From: Knoxdaviesia capensis | Lineage: Eukaryota > Ascomycota > Sordariomycetes > Microascales > Gondwanamycetaceae | NCBI GenBank assembly: GCA_001510575.1 | Contig: LNGK01000007.1 | Coordinates: forward strand, 558,001-622,000 | Direction: 5' to 3' | DNA length: 64,000 nt | Shown: in pieces, positions 45,580-57,202 of the stretch | Layout: each line of letters begins with the position of its first letter | How positions within the stretch are numbered: position 1 is the first letter of the stretch | Program-made: the position numbers and the translations under genes | Notes under the pieces: generated by a model | Database searches by the model: none | What the model was told of the DNA's origin: nothing | Seen by the model: only the letters and a program-made list of their open reading frames with translations

Positions 45580-48500
45580 TAGTTCTTGAAAGCTTTTTTT
45601 AAAGATTTTAAAGTTCTTAATAAAACTTCTTTCTATTTCTGCTTTAAACGGGCTTATTATTATTATAAACTTACCTCTATTCTTAATCCTATTTCTAAGG
45701 CTTTTAAGAAGTTAGCTAAATATCTTTCTAAGTCTTTACTTACTAATCTAAGTTTTCTTCTCGAGTTTTAAGCTATTACTCTTTCTAAAGCTTATTTTTA
45801 ATAAGAGCATACTTATTAGTTTATTTATTAAAATTAAGGCTTTACTCTTATAACGTTAATTATAATAAGACTTTATCAAGAGTTTATAGATTTATCTTTT
45901 CTATTTCCTAGTAGTATACCCTCTTTAATTAGCTAAAAAATACTTTTAACTTTTTACTTTCTTCTAAAGACTTTTTAGTTCCTAATTCTTTTATTTTACT
46001 TTTATATAGTTATCTTCTAGAATTACGATATTAGTTTATTTCTAAAAAGGTATTAAAGTATTACTTTAATATTAGCTTAAACTTTTATAACTATCTTTTT
46101 ATACGTTTTATTATAGGGTACTAAGTTAATAATATTACTAATAGTAATATATATCGTATAATTAAGTAAGAGCTTTTTTTCTTCTTTAATAAATACTTAT
46201 TTAGAATATACTCTTTATTTAAAGGTTTATCGTTAGCGTTGAATTCTTTCTTTGCGCTTAGAACTATATACTTTTAATCTTCTATTCTTAACTTATATTA
46301 AATTAACTAAATTATAAGTTAACATAGTTATTTTTATAACTAACGTAAGCCTCTATTATTTTTTCTTATATATTTAAGACTTTTTTAAGTAATATATATA
46401 TACTTATTTACTTTAGTATATATAAGTATCTTTTCTATTTATCTTATTTCTTATATTTATATTAAGTAGTTTCTTTATATTATCTTACTTTCTATTAAAT
46501 ATTCTATACTTTCCTTTAATTCTTATATATTATATTAATAGGCTATCTCTTTTATTTGATTAAGTAAAAAAGGTTATTTACTTTAGTTTTTTATATTAAT
46601 AATTTATTCTCCTTCTTATTCTTCTTTAAATTCCTTTAGTTTTAGGGGAGTTACTTAAGAGAGTTCTCTATATTAAGGCTTTAATAATATAAATAATAAA
46701 ACGTTATATACTCATATATATTTTTCTAATAATTATGCTTTATATATAAGGCTACTTATACTTTATATAATCTATCTATATTAGTATTCCAGCTAGAGTT
46801 ACTTTAAACTTACTTTTCTTAAATTAGAAAAACTTTATATTTAGTTTTACTATATCCTTTAATTAAAAGGTTTTTAGTATATACTATTTATTATATCTTC
46901 TTTTTTAGTTTTATGATATATATTCTTATAAACTCATATCTTTTACTAGATATCTATAGCTTTTTTAATTCTTGTTTATTATTATAACTATCCTTAAGAA
47001 TTTTATATATCCTATAAGCATAGTATTTATATAAAGCTTTAATTAATAAAGCTCTTAGGGTCTAATTTATATGGTAATTCCTAGCGAATTCTCTATCTCT
47101 AAGGAATCTTAATTAAGAACATAGGTCTTATTTATAATAAACTCTTAAATAAGTTTCTAACTCTTGATTAGTTCTTTTTATAAGGCTATCTATCTATAAG
47201 TAATATATAGTAGATAATCTTTATTTAATTTATTTTACTTTATAGAACATCGTTTAGAACTTTAAAGTCAAGAGCTTATCTTAATTTATAATAATACTTT
47301 CTAATATATCAAACTTTACTTGTATTTCCTTATATAGAATTTCTATATATTCTATTATAATAAGTATGTTTATAATTATAATAAAATACATTTTTCTTAA
47401 TATATAATTTACTATAACTATAATTACCTTATATCTTTACTATATCAGACTATTAATTATATCTAGTAAGCTTATAATAAAGTTTATTAAGATTTCTTTT
47501 CAAGGTACGTTCAATAAGGGAAGTAATATTATTTAATTATATAGTTTATATCTAGGTTTCTTTATACTTTAATACTTTATATAATTATATATACTTAGTT
47601 TTATATCTTTTAAAATAACTTTTTAATAGAACGTTCTTATTATTAACTTAATAGTCTTTTCTTTTCTTATATACTTAATATATAAGCTATTATCGTATTA
47701 TTTTATAATTTCTATTTTTGGAAGTAATATATTTAGGATATATTATCTCGTGTTATAACGGAATATACTTTTTATATATTCTAAATACTATTCCCCTATA
47801 GTATTTTTTATTAGTTTTTCTTTATAATTAATACTTTAAAGTTTAATATCTATAATCCTTAAATCCTTCTATAAAACTTCTTAACTATTTAAATAAAGAC
47901 TTTTAGTTTATTTAATAATTCTCTAAGATATAAGTTATTTAGATTATAATTCTATTACTTAGTTATTTTCTATTTAAGAGGCTTTACCTTAAAGGTCCTC
48001 TCTATAATACTAGTGTTAGAACTTTACTAGGTTATAGTTATATATTAACTATCTCTATAAAGGGAATTTCTTTTTTTAATTAAATTCTTTTTTATATTTT
48101 AAAATCTTTTCTTTTTTACGTTTTACTCCCTTTTTTCTTTTTTAGATAAGACGTTAAACTATCTTACCTAGTTAAAGTACTTCTTCTAAGGTATTTAATA
48201 TATCTAATATAGGGATTTCTTATTTTATATAGTCTCACTTTCTTAATAATACGTTTACTAAGTTCTATAAGCTTAATTGATATTTAATGATAAAACCGAA
48301 TTCTTAAAGATCTATTAGCTATCTAGATAAATAGCTTTTAAGATGTTTTATTAGTAATTTTATAATATATTTCAATATTATATAGTTAATTAATATTTTA
48401 AATAGTCTTGATAAGCTATATAGTAAGTATACTTAATATTTTATCTTACGTATAATTACTTATATTTAGTAACTTATTTAGTAACGTATTTTATATATAT

Positions 48501-51280
48501 CTTTAAAACCTTTTATAAGAAGTATCTAATTAGATACTATTTCCTATCTTATTCTTATAATAGGATACTTTATATTACTTTTTATAAGGTATTTAGTTCT
48601 AACCTTATAAATACTTCTATATCTTAACTTAATAGAGCTAAAGCAGATAAGAATCTTTATTTTCTTATTTTTAACCCTAATTTCGATTCTTTAACTTATT
48701 TTATTAAGGCGCTTTTATTCTTTTTATCCTTACTTTCTAAGAAGCTTATTATTAATATTATTATATATAAGTATTTTGAATATAAATTTCTAGTGATAGT
48801 TTATTTATCTTATTGATTACTATATTTTACTTATTAATTTTAACGTTAGCTAATTTATAATAAGTCTAAGTCTATCTAGAATTATTTTTGTTCCGTATTT
48901 TCTAATTATAAATCCAAAGTACTTTATTTCTTATTTAAAGAATTGATATTTAAAGGCTTTTATATATAACCTAAAAGCTTATTATAGCTTTTCTATAATT
49001 AATCTTAGATTCTTCTTATAATCTTCTGTATTTTTTTAAGAATACTAAGATATCATCTAAGTATATAATATAGAAGACGTTTATCCAGCTAGCTAAAGCT
49101 TAGTTAATAAAATTAGTTCTAGAAAGTATTAGGAGTTCAAAAAGTTTAAAAGGTATAGCTAAGTATTTAAAGTATCTATATTTAATATTAAACGCTATCT
49201 TCTACTTATCTCTTAATTTGATCTAGAGTTAGTAATATATTTCTCTTAAATCTAATTAGTTAACATTTTTATTAATTACTCTAGTTAATAGGAACGTAAT
49301 ATTATTTTTTCAATAGTTATCTTATTTAAGTTTCTATAATTAATATAAATATAAATTAACTTATTTTACTTTAAAATAAATATTATAAACGCGTTAGTAA
49401 GGCTTTTTAATATTTTTATTTTATTATTCGAGAGGTTTTCGTTTAAGTACTTTCTAAGTATAACTACTTATTTTACGTTAATTATATATATATTATAATT
49501 TCAATTTATTTTCTTTCTATTAGATTAATAAGATATTTTACGTCTTTAAGTAAAGGATATACTTTTATATTATCTTAATTAGACATTATAGAAATCTTTT
49601 AGATATTCTAAAAGCTAGAACTCTATTAGTTCTAAGTCTTCTTCCTCCTCTTCTATTTTATTTACTTAAACGAATCCTATATAATAGATATTATTCTAAA
49701 GTTCTTTACTTATTTCCTTATTAATTAGTTCTTTTATATCTAACCTTTAGGCTTTATGTCTAAATTATAACTTATTTTCTTCGAAGTCTATAATAATAGC
49801 TAAGACTTAAGATAGTATATTTTTTAAAATAAGAATCTTAAGTCTTCTTATAAGTCTTTTAACTATAGTATATCTAATTAGTATTTTTTTGTTTTATATT
49901 AGTAATAGATTTTATTTTAATATCTATATTATATATATACGTTTTTTCGATTTTTCTTATTTAAAAGTTCTTAATTAAATACTTTCTCTTTTATAAAGAA
50001 GTTATAATTATATTACTACTTCCTTATTAATAAATATGAGTTACCTCTTATATCTAAATCTATTTCTATTTCTTATTAATCTTACTATATTTTAGTTTGA
50101 TATATCCTGACTAATATATATTATATTTTTATTATCATTAGCGTTTTAGGTCCTTAGTTTATTAAAATACCTTAACGTTTTCTAATTAATAGTAAGGAGA
50201 ACCTTTTTCTTCTTTAGCTCCTTTTATAATATTAATATTCTAGATATAGATAACCTTTTAAATACACTTTAGATTTAGACTTTTAGTTTAATACGCGCCT
50301 TCTTGATAACCGTTTTTCTTATAGTAATTATATATATTTTAAATAAGAATAGAGTTACTATTTAATATTACGAACTAATAGTTTTCTTATTTATATTTAT
50401 AATTACTTCTTATAGATCTTATATAATAATAAATAACGAAGCTATTTATTTTAAGTAGTAGCTATAACTCGTCTTTAGTTCCTTTCATATTTATAGTCTT
50501 TTATAGATTCTATTTATTAATTTAACGATTTTCTATCGTATTAGTAATTTCTATAAAGGAATCTAGATTTTCTATAAAATCCTTTTCTTTATAATTTAGC
50601 GTCTTATTAACTAAGTATAAAAAGAAACTTAGTAGTATCTATAGTTTCTTTAAGTAGTTATTAAATCTTATAAGACTTATATTAGAAATAATATTAGAAT
50701 ATCTTACTATAAAGTTTATTAGTCTCTTATTATCTACGTACCTAAGCTTAAGTAGCTTAAGTCTATATTCTCCAAGTTTATTCTTAAATAATAAGTATAC
50801 AACATAATATACACTATTAACGCCTCTATATTAGTTTCTTTTTATTAAGTAATATATTAAGTTTAAGATTTTATCTTAATTTTCCTAACTTTATTTAAAG
50901 GGTTTTTATAATCTCTTATGGTTTCTTTAATTAGGGTATGAAATTTGGTTTTTATATTTTTCTAAATTATTATAAGTATTTCTATAGTATTTTCCTATTA
51001 GATATTATTAAAATACTGTATAACTTCTAGAATAGCTTCCTTAGTTATAATAGTTTTCTTAGATCTCTTTATTGATCTCGTTATTTCTTAACTAATTTTA
51101 ATTATATTAGTTTCTACTAAAGACTCTTCGCTTATAAGGGGGTAAGTATTAACGTAGCTTAAATTAATATATTAAGGGGTCTATTAGATACTTAAGGCTA
51201 TAGTTAAGCTAAGGACTAACTCTAAGTATTTTTAATTAAATCTAATGCGTCTTAAAAAAAGAAAGATAATAATTATAGAA
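45580..51280 (-). mobile_element. Second Ty3/Gypsy body on - strand, RIP-dead
   Basis: This parallels 40.2-45.4 kb in the same orientation: gag-like sequence near 50.4-50.8 kb, reverse transcriptase near 49470-49200, integrase-like sequence near 47.4 kb and the 3' domain near 45.6-46.6 kb. An extra segment of about 570 bp (about 45790-46365) is present relative to the other copy. It joins the first body near 45.45-45.6 kb without any LTR between them. Many stops; nothing is translatable. Confidence 0.7.
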
Positions 51281-51700
51281 CTTAAATTATAGTTTTTTTT
51301 TAAAGAAGTTTTATATAAGAAATAAAGGTTTAATTAGAAGTATTAGTTATCAAGGTAGGTATATTATAAGGTTAGAGATTTTCCTTAGTCTCTTTTAAGT
51401 TCGATTAACTTATAGGAATATTCTCTTTTACTTATAATTTTTATTTCCCTAGCCCCCTTCTTTATCTCCTCCTTATATTAGAGTTAGTTTAGAGGGCCGA
51501 CTCTATTCTTATAGAGTTTTCTTATAGGTATAGTAAATTAGGATCTAGGGTACTCCTTCGTTATTATTATAATCCCTTTGTAGAGTTTTAGGGTTTAACT
51601 TATCTCCTAGGTATCTTAAGTTCTAGTTTATTGTTTATACTACTTAGGGTCTCTACCCTTACTCTAGACTTCTACGTATACTACTAGTTATAGTATTATA
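51280..51700 (-). repeat. Gypsy LTR (copy D), 5' LTR of second minus-strand body
   Basis: Same orientation and order as LTR A but uninterrupted: the junction AATTAGAAG-TA-TTAGTTAT at 51332-51350 is the empty form of the site occupied by the Fot1-like element at 32588-34546. It ends TAGTATTATA at 51700. Confidence 0.8.
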
Positions 51701-51729
51701 GCTATAAAGAATAATAAAATAAATAATAA

Positions 51730-52180
51730 TAAATAACTATAACTAATGACTATATTAGTATAATATAAGTTAGAGTAATATTTATAAGGAAGTTAGAATA
51801 AGTAGAATAATAAGAGGGGCTATAGATTATATTAGTATAATAGTATTTAGTATATAAAGTCAGAGTTATTTAATAATTAGATTAATAAATAATTATTAGA
51901 TAATAATAGGATTAATAGAAGTATTAAGCTATAAATACTTATAAAAATAAATATATATTATTAAATAGAAAAAAGAAGATTTTTATAATATCTCAGTTAT
52001 ATAATAGCGTATTATATAGTAGTTATATAATAACGTATTTACTTATATTATTAATAAGTATATATAGGTATTTATATTATATATAACGGGGTTCCTACTA
52101 ATATAGGAATTTATACTTATTATTATACTATATTTATTTAGTAACGGCTTCCTAAATATTAGTTATAGTTATTTATTATT
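51730..52180 (-). repeat. Left arm of a long inverted repeat around the Copia region
   Basis: This segment is the reverse complement, with mutations, of about 56085-56510. Landmarks are the block around TTATAAGGAAGTTAGAA, AATAATAGGATTAATAGAAGTATTAA and AACGGGGTTCCTA. Arms in opposite orientation are not what two LTRs of a single element would give. Confidence 0.6.
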
Positions 52181-52267
52181 TATTATTATTTATTATTATT
52201 TATTATTATTTATTATTATTTATTATTATTTATTATTATTTATTATTATTTATTATTATTTATTATT
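52181..52267. repeat. 10-bp minisatellite (TATTATTATT), about 8 units
   Basis: Eight consecutive near-perfect copies of TATTATTATT, directly after the left inverted arm. A short related tract (ATAATAAATAATA) occurs at the corresponding end of the right arm near 56045. Confidence 0.8.
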
Positions 52268-52289
52268 TCGGGTATAAAGCCTATAACTC

Positions 52290-55200
52290 CTTATTATATT
52301 AATATTAGCTTATATATATATATATATATATATAATTTTCTTATCTTATATTTAGTCTATTTCTAAATAATAAGAATTTATTCCGGTCTAATACTTTAGT
52401 AAAGCTATTAACCGTATTATCCTTCGAATAAATATAATTAATTAATATTTCTTCTTTTTAAATTACTTTTCTAACTTTATAATAGTCGATATAGATATAT
52501 TCTATTCTTTTATAGAATTTTAGATTATTAGCTAATTTAATAGCTAATATATTATCTTTATATAAGGCATATTAATATTTTTACTAGTAAATACCTTTAT
52601 TAATAATTTTATAGTATAATTAAGGTATATTACTTCTTTTATAGCTTCTTTTAAAGCTATATATTTAGCTTCGGTACTAGATAACGCTATAGCTTTCTAA
52701 GTACTAGAAGCCTATAATATAAGGTTATTATTAATAGTAAAGATATAGCTAGTAGTACTAATTCTAGTATTAATATTACTAGCCTTATCGGTATTATAAT
52801 AACCTATAATATTAAAATAATTAATATTAGAGTTATTATTATAGAAGTCTTTAATATTATATTATATATTAACTTCTTATCTTTAGTTCTTAGTAAAATA
52901 ACCCTATAGCTTATTTAAAACTATAAAATAAGACTTATTAGAATTTTTATATATTTAGATAATTAATTAACTATATAAGCTATATTAACTCTAGTTTTAA
53001 TACTTATATATAATAAAGAACTAATTTATTATATATATAAGTCTTTTTTATTATTTAAAGTAATATCTATATTAAATAATAGCTTTAGGTTATTAACTAT
53101 TAGCGTATTAATTAATTTATATTTAATACTTATTTTATTTATTTTATTATATATCGAATTTATTAAGGAACTCATCTATATATCTATATTTATTTAATTC
53201 GAAATAAGTATTATTTATAATATAATTAATTCCTAAAAAGGAAGATATATATCCTAAGTTATTAATTATAATATCTTTAGATAATTTATTTATTAGATTA
53301 TTTATTAGGTTAATATCTACCCGTGCTACGTACCTACTAAAGTAGGTGCTCTATACTAAGATGAACTAATTACTAAAATAAACTACTCTCCTTATTTTTA
53401 ACTATAGATTTTATTTTAACTATAACTACCTATCTCTTTAACTATTTTAGTTTCTTTCCTATCTTATAAATAAGTAGTAGATCGAGTTTACTTATAGTAC
53501 GTTATTTCTACGTTATAAGTACCGTTTCGGTAATAATACGCTTAAAACGTCTATATAGCTATTCTTCTACTACCTTAACTACCTATATTACTTATACCTC
53601 TTTATCCTTTTTCCGCTATATAATAAGCTCCTATACGTCTTCGATAGTAAGCGTACTACTTAGCTATAGCTAAGTATTAGCTTTAGAATAAGCTAAGCGA
53701 CGTATTTATTCGAAACGCCTCGTCTTATTAAGATATTACTTCGATAGTAATAGCTAACTCTCTATTAGTTAGTATAGCTAGATATTAAGCTTACTTTCTC
53801 TTAGTAAGAAATAAGCTAGCTTTACTAACTCTAATCTAAAAACTAGTCTTATCTATATTCTATATCTAATAACGTAATTCTATAAATCTAGATAGTATCT
53901 TATAAGTAATAAAAAGTACTCTTTAACGCGAGGAAGGTCTTTATTAACTTACTAATTAGTATCTAAGAGAGCTTACTATATAACTAGATATCTATATCTC
54001 TTAATAAAGTAAGCTACTTAGTTTTCTCTAATAAGCTAAAACTTATATAAATGGAAGCGAGTAGTAAGTATAAGCTTTAATAGATAATTAGATTAACTTA
54101 CTCTAGCTAGTTAGTATATCTATAAATAGTAGCTTCCTTAGTAATAGTAAGCTTTATATTTAAAGCTACTCGCTTCTACTCTAGTTTATTATTAATATAC
54201 TTATTATAATAGCGTACGAAAGTAGGGTATAGGATATCGAAGCGCTTTATAACGGAATAAAGAAAGTCGTCTAAATTATCTAACTTATGCTAGATAGCCT
54301 CTTATATAATAGTTCGTTAGATAGCTATTTAAATAAGGTATTAAATAATATAAAAAGTAGGAAAATAAAGTATAGAATAGAGAGGTAGGAAGAGGAAGAA
54401 GTTCTATAGTTAAAAATAAGGAGAGTAGTTTTTTTTTAGTAATTAGTTTATCTTAGTATAGAGTACTAACTTTAGTAGGTACGTGGCACGGGTAGACTAA
54501 CGATAGCTATATTATCTATATAATAGAATATTATTATTTTCTTATCTTGAGATATAAATATAGTATTATTATTTAATATAGGTATTATATTATATTTCGA
54601 AGATATATTTCGTAAATATTACTACTAAAGTCTAGGACGTTATTTTAATTTATATATAGCCTTATTAAGTTTTCTTATTTTATTATAGCTATAAAAACTA
54701 ATAAAACCTTTAATATAAATACTAGTATTAATATTAATATTATATAAAAGTATTTATAGTATTATTTTATTTTATATACTATTAATTTATTAATATTTAT
54801 ATTAATATTATTCTATAATCTTTAAGTCTATAAGTAGTAGAAAAGGTCTCTTTAAAGTCTTTTATATATTCTTATTAAAAGCCTTTAATAACGTATCTAG
54901 CTTTATATTTTATTATATTATAATTATTATTATTTATTATAATAGTATTATTAGTAGAAGACTTATCTACTAAGTTACTAATACTATTAGTATTAGTACT
55001 AGGATTATTAGTATTCCTAGTACTACTATTAGTATTAGTATTACTTAGCTTAATATCTATATAGGATTCTAAGTCTAAGTTATTATTTATAGATTTAAAA
55101 TCTAAAAGTTCTCTATCTAAGACCTTAACGTCTCTAGATATAATAATTTTATTATTAATTAGATTTAATATAGAGTATTAATATTTATTAAGTCTAATTA

Positions 55201-55590
55201 GTATACTTATTATACCTCTATCTTCTAACTTTATAATATAAGAAGATTTATCTTTATAATATTATTTTAAACTAAATATTTTAATATTTAAGATATTAGG
55301 TATTTCTCTATATTTTATTTTATATAGTGTTTTATTAGATAAAGCCTTATAAGGTAGTCTATTATATATATATATATATATATAGCATAATAAGCTATAT
55401 ATCCCTAATATTCTATTAGTATTTTAGAGGTTATTAATAGAACTCTAATTTTATTAAATAATTTAATTCAAAGGTATAAGGAGGATTCGTCTAATATGTT
55501 ATTCTATCCTTTTTATATATTTTTTCAAAGTTATTATTTATATATTTAGTTCTATTATTAGTTTTTAATATATAAATTATTAGAAATTAG
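52290..55590 (-). mobile_element. Ty1/Copia retrotransposon remnant, RIP-dead
   Basis: On the minus strand near 52790-52640 the Copia RNase H region reads S-T-T-S-Y-I-F-T-I then A-S-S-T-stop-K followed by AIALSSTEAKYIALKEAIKE. The Trp of the usual S-W-A-S and the Gln of T-Q-K are both replaced by TAG, i.e. RIP changes on either strand. Reverse transcriptase-like sequence lies further up (about 54.5-54.9 kb). The body is interrupted by the Fot1-like element at 53320-54492. Other domains are too eroded to place by eye. Confidence 0.75.
53320..54492 (-). mobile_element. Fot1/pogo-like element, internally deleted copy (1173 bp)
   Basis: Same terminal repeats as the 1959-bp element (CCCGTGCTACG...GTGGCACGGG) with TA on both sides (53318-53319, 54493-54494), in reverse orientation. 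About 760 bp of the middle, including the catalytic core, are missing; the junction is near 53729. It is nested in Copia sequence and mutated, so it is non-autonomous as well as inactive. Confidence 0.85.
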
Positions 55591-55594
55591 GTAT

Positions 55595-55885
55595 AGTAGT
55601 CAGTGGAATAATAGCTTTAGCACATCTACTATAAAAAAACGTAGGTAGGAAGTTAGTAGGAAAAATGTTAATAATCTATCTAGGAAATATAGTCAGAATG
55701 AGCGGGGGAGAACCTCTAATTTATCCCCCGGGGCCGCCAGGCTTCTCTCGCCAGGCTCCCAAATGCCCTCCAGGCTTTTCCTCCAGTCCACAGGCTTCCC
55801 TAGATATGCTCCAGGCCTTTCCAGGCTTCCTGGAGCCTTCCCTTTAACTAACAGGCTTCCTATCGAAGCCTGATATCTATAGTAT
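55595..55885. repeat. Short interspersed repeat, copy 2 (GC-rich, largely unmutated)
   Basis: About 290 bp of much higher GC than the surroundings, with several CCAGGCTTCC blocks and a terminal palindrome (CAGGCTTCCTATCGAAGCCTG minus its outer base). Related to 43530-43862 but keeping CpA/TpG. A 60-codon ORF is open here (55665-55847), Pro-rich, with no known similarity and probably not a gene. Confidence 0.65.
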
Positions 55886-56084
55886 CGGTCTAACGATAAT
55901 ATCTGAATCTTAATATAAATTCTATATCGGTCTTTATTATTTTTAGCTCTTTATTTAAATTTTATAAACGTATTATATACCTAAGCTTTAGTTATAAGTA
56001 ATTCTATTTCTAGATATTATAAAGGTTATAAGGAATAATAAAATAAATAATAATAAATAACTATAGCTAATATTTAGTAAGACG

Positions 56085-56870
56085 TTACTAAATAAATATA
56101 GTAAAATAATAAATATAAATTCCTATACTATTAACTAATACTTACTAGGAACCCCGTTATATATAGTATAAATATATATATATACCTATTATTAATAGAA
56201 GTAAATACGTTATTATATAACTACTATATAATACGCTATTATATAACTACGATATTATAGAAAATCTTCCCTTTTATATCTAATAATATATATATATATA
56301 TATATATATTATTATAAATATTAAAAACTTAATACTTCTATTAATCCTATTATTATCTAATAACTATTTATTAATTTAATTATTAAATAATTATTACTTT
56401 ATATACTAAATCCTATTATACTAATATATTTTATAACCCCTCCGATTATTCTATCTCTTCTAACTTCCTTATAAATGCTACCGTAACCTAAATTATATTA
56501 ATAGAACCGCGTTATATATAATATAGATAGATATATATATATATATCTATTAATAATAGAAGTAAATACGTTATTATATAACTACTATATAATACGTTAT
56601 TATATAAGTAAGATATTATAGAAATTCTTTCTTCTTATATTTAATAATATATATATATTCTTAATAATTATTAATAGCTTAATACTTCTATTAGTCCTAT
56701 TATTATCTAATTATTATATAGTAATATAATTATTAAATAATTATAACTTTATATACTAAATACTATTATACTAATATAATCTATAACCCCTTTTATTATA
56801 CTATCTATTCTAATTTCTTTATAAATACTAGCGTAACCTATATTATATTAATATTCTATCTTTAACTTAT
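56085..56870 (+). repeat. Right inverted arm plus a tandem second copy
   Basis: 56085-56510 is the inverse of 51730-52180. The part starting ...CGTTATATATA is repeated again in direct order at about 56507-56865 (landmarks GAAGTAAATACGTTATTATATAACTACTATATAATACG and CTATAACCCCTT...). So one arm is single on the left and doubled on the right. Confidence 0.6.
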
Positions 56871-57202
56871 TTTCTTATTATTATATTAATAGATAATTTA
56901 CGTTAACTTTAGCTAGAGCTTCTCTTAGTTAATTATATAATTCTCTCTTATACCTATATAAGTTTAGTAATTAAGAGTTTTTAAGTCTATTAAATTTATT
57001 AATTAGATTTTCTATAATTTAGTTCTTAGGGATAAGGGGTTATAGAAATTTTTAAGGTTAAGGGTCTATATTAGGGTCTCTTCTTTCAGGTCTTAGGTAG
57101 CATTACTATAAATATTAATAGAGGCCTTAATATCTTTATCTTAAGCGTTAATATATTCGTTTATAGATATAAATAAGTATTTATTATAAGAAAAAGTCAT
57201 TC

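Larger units (their letters stand above)
32522..57202. mobile_element. AT-rich island of nested, RIP-mutated transposons
   Basis: About 24.7 kb in which CpA and TpG are nearly absent while TpA is abundant and CpG and CpT persist. This is the footprint of RIP acting on CpA. No ORF exceeds about 70 codons, and old coding frames are peppered with TAA/TAG. Contents in order: Gypsy LTR split by a Fot1-like element, a plus-strand Gypsy inserted in a minus-strand Gypsy, a second minus-strand Gypsy, then Copia remnants with a second Fot1-like element and short repeats. The island begins abruptly after the ADE5 remnant and ends within about 25 bases of the vps23 stop codon. Confidence 0.9.

Noticed and set aside
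52175..52270. Possible CRISPR-like array (regular TATTATTATT units)
   Set aside because: There are no spacers between the units; it is a simple minisatellite in fungal repeat DNA.
55665..55847. 60-codon Pro-rich ORF as a surviving gene in the island
   Set aside because: It lies entirely within a short repeat whose sister copy is not open; no start context, splice sites or similarity.
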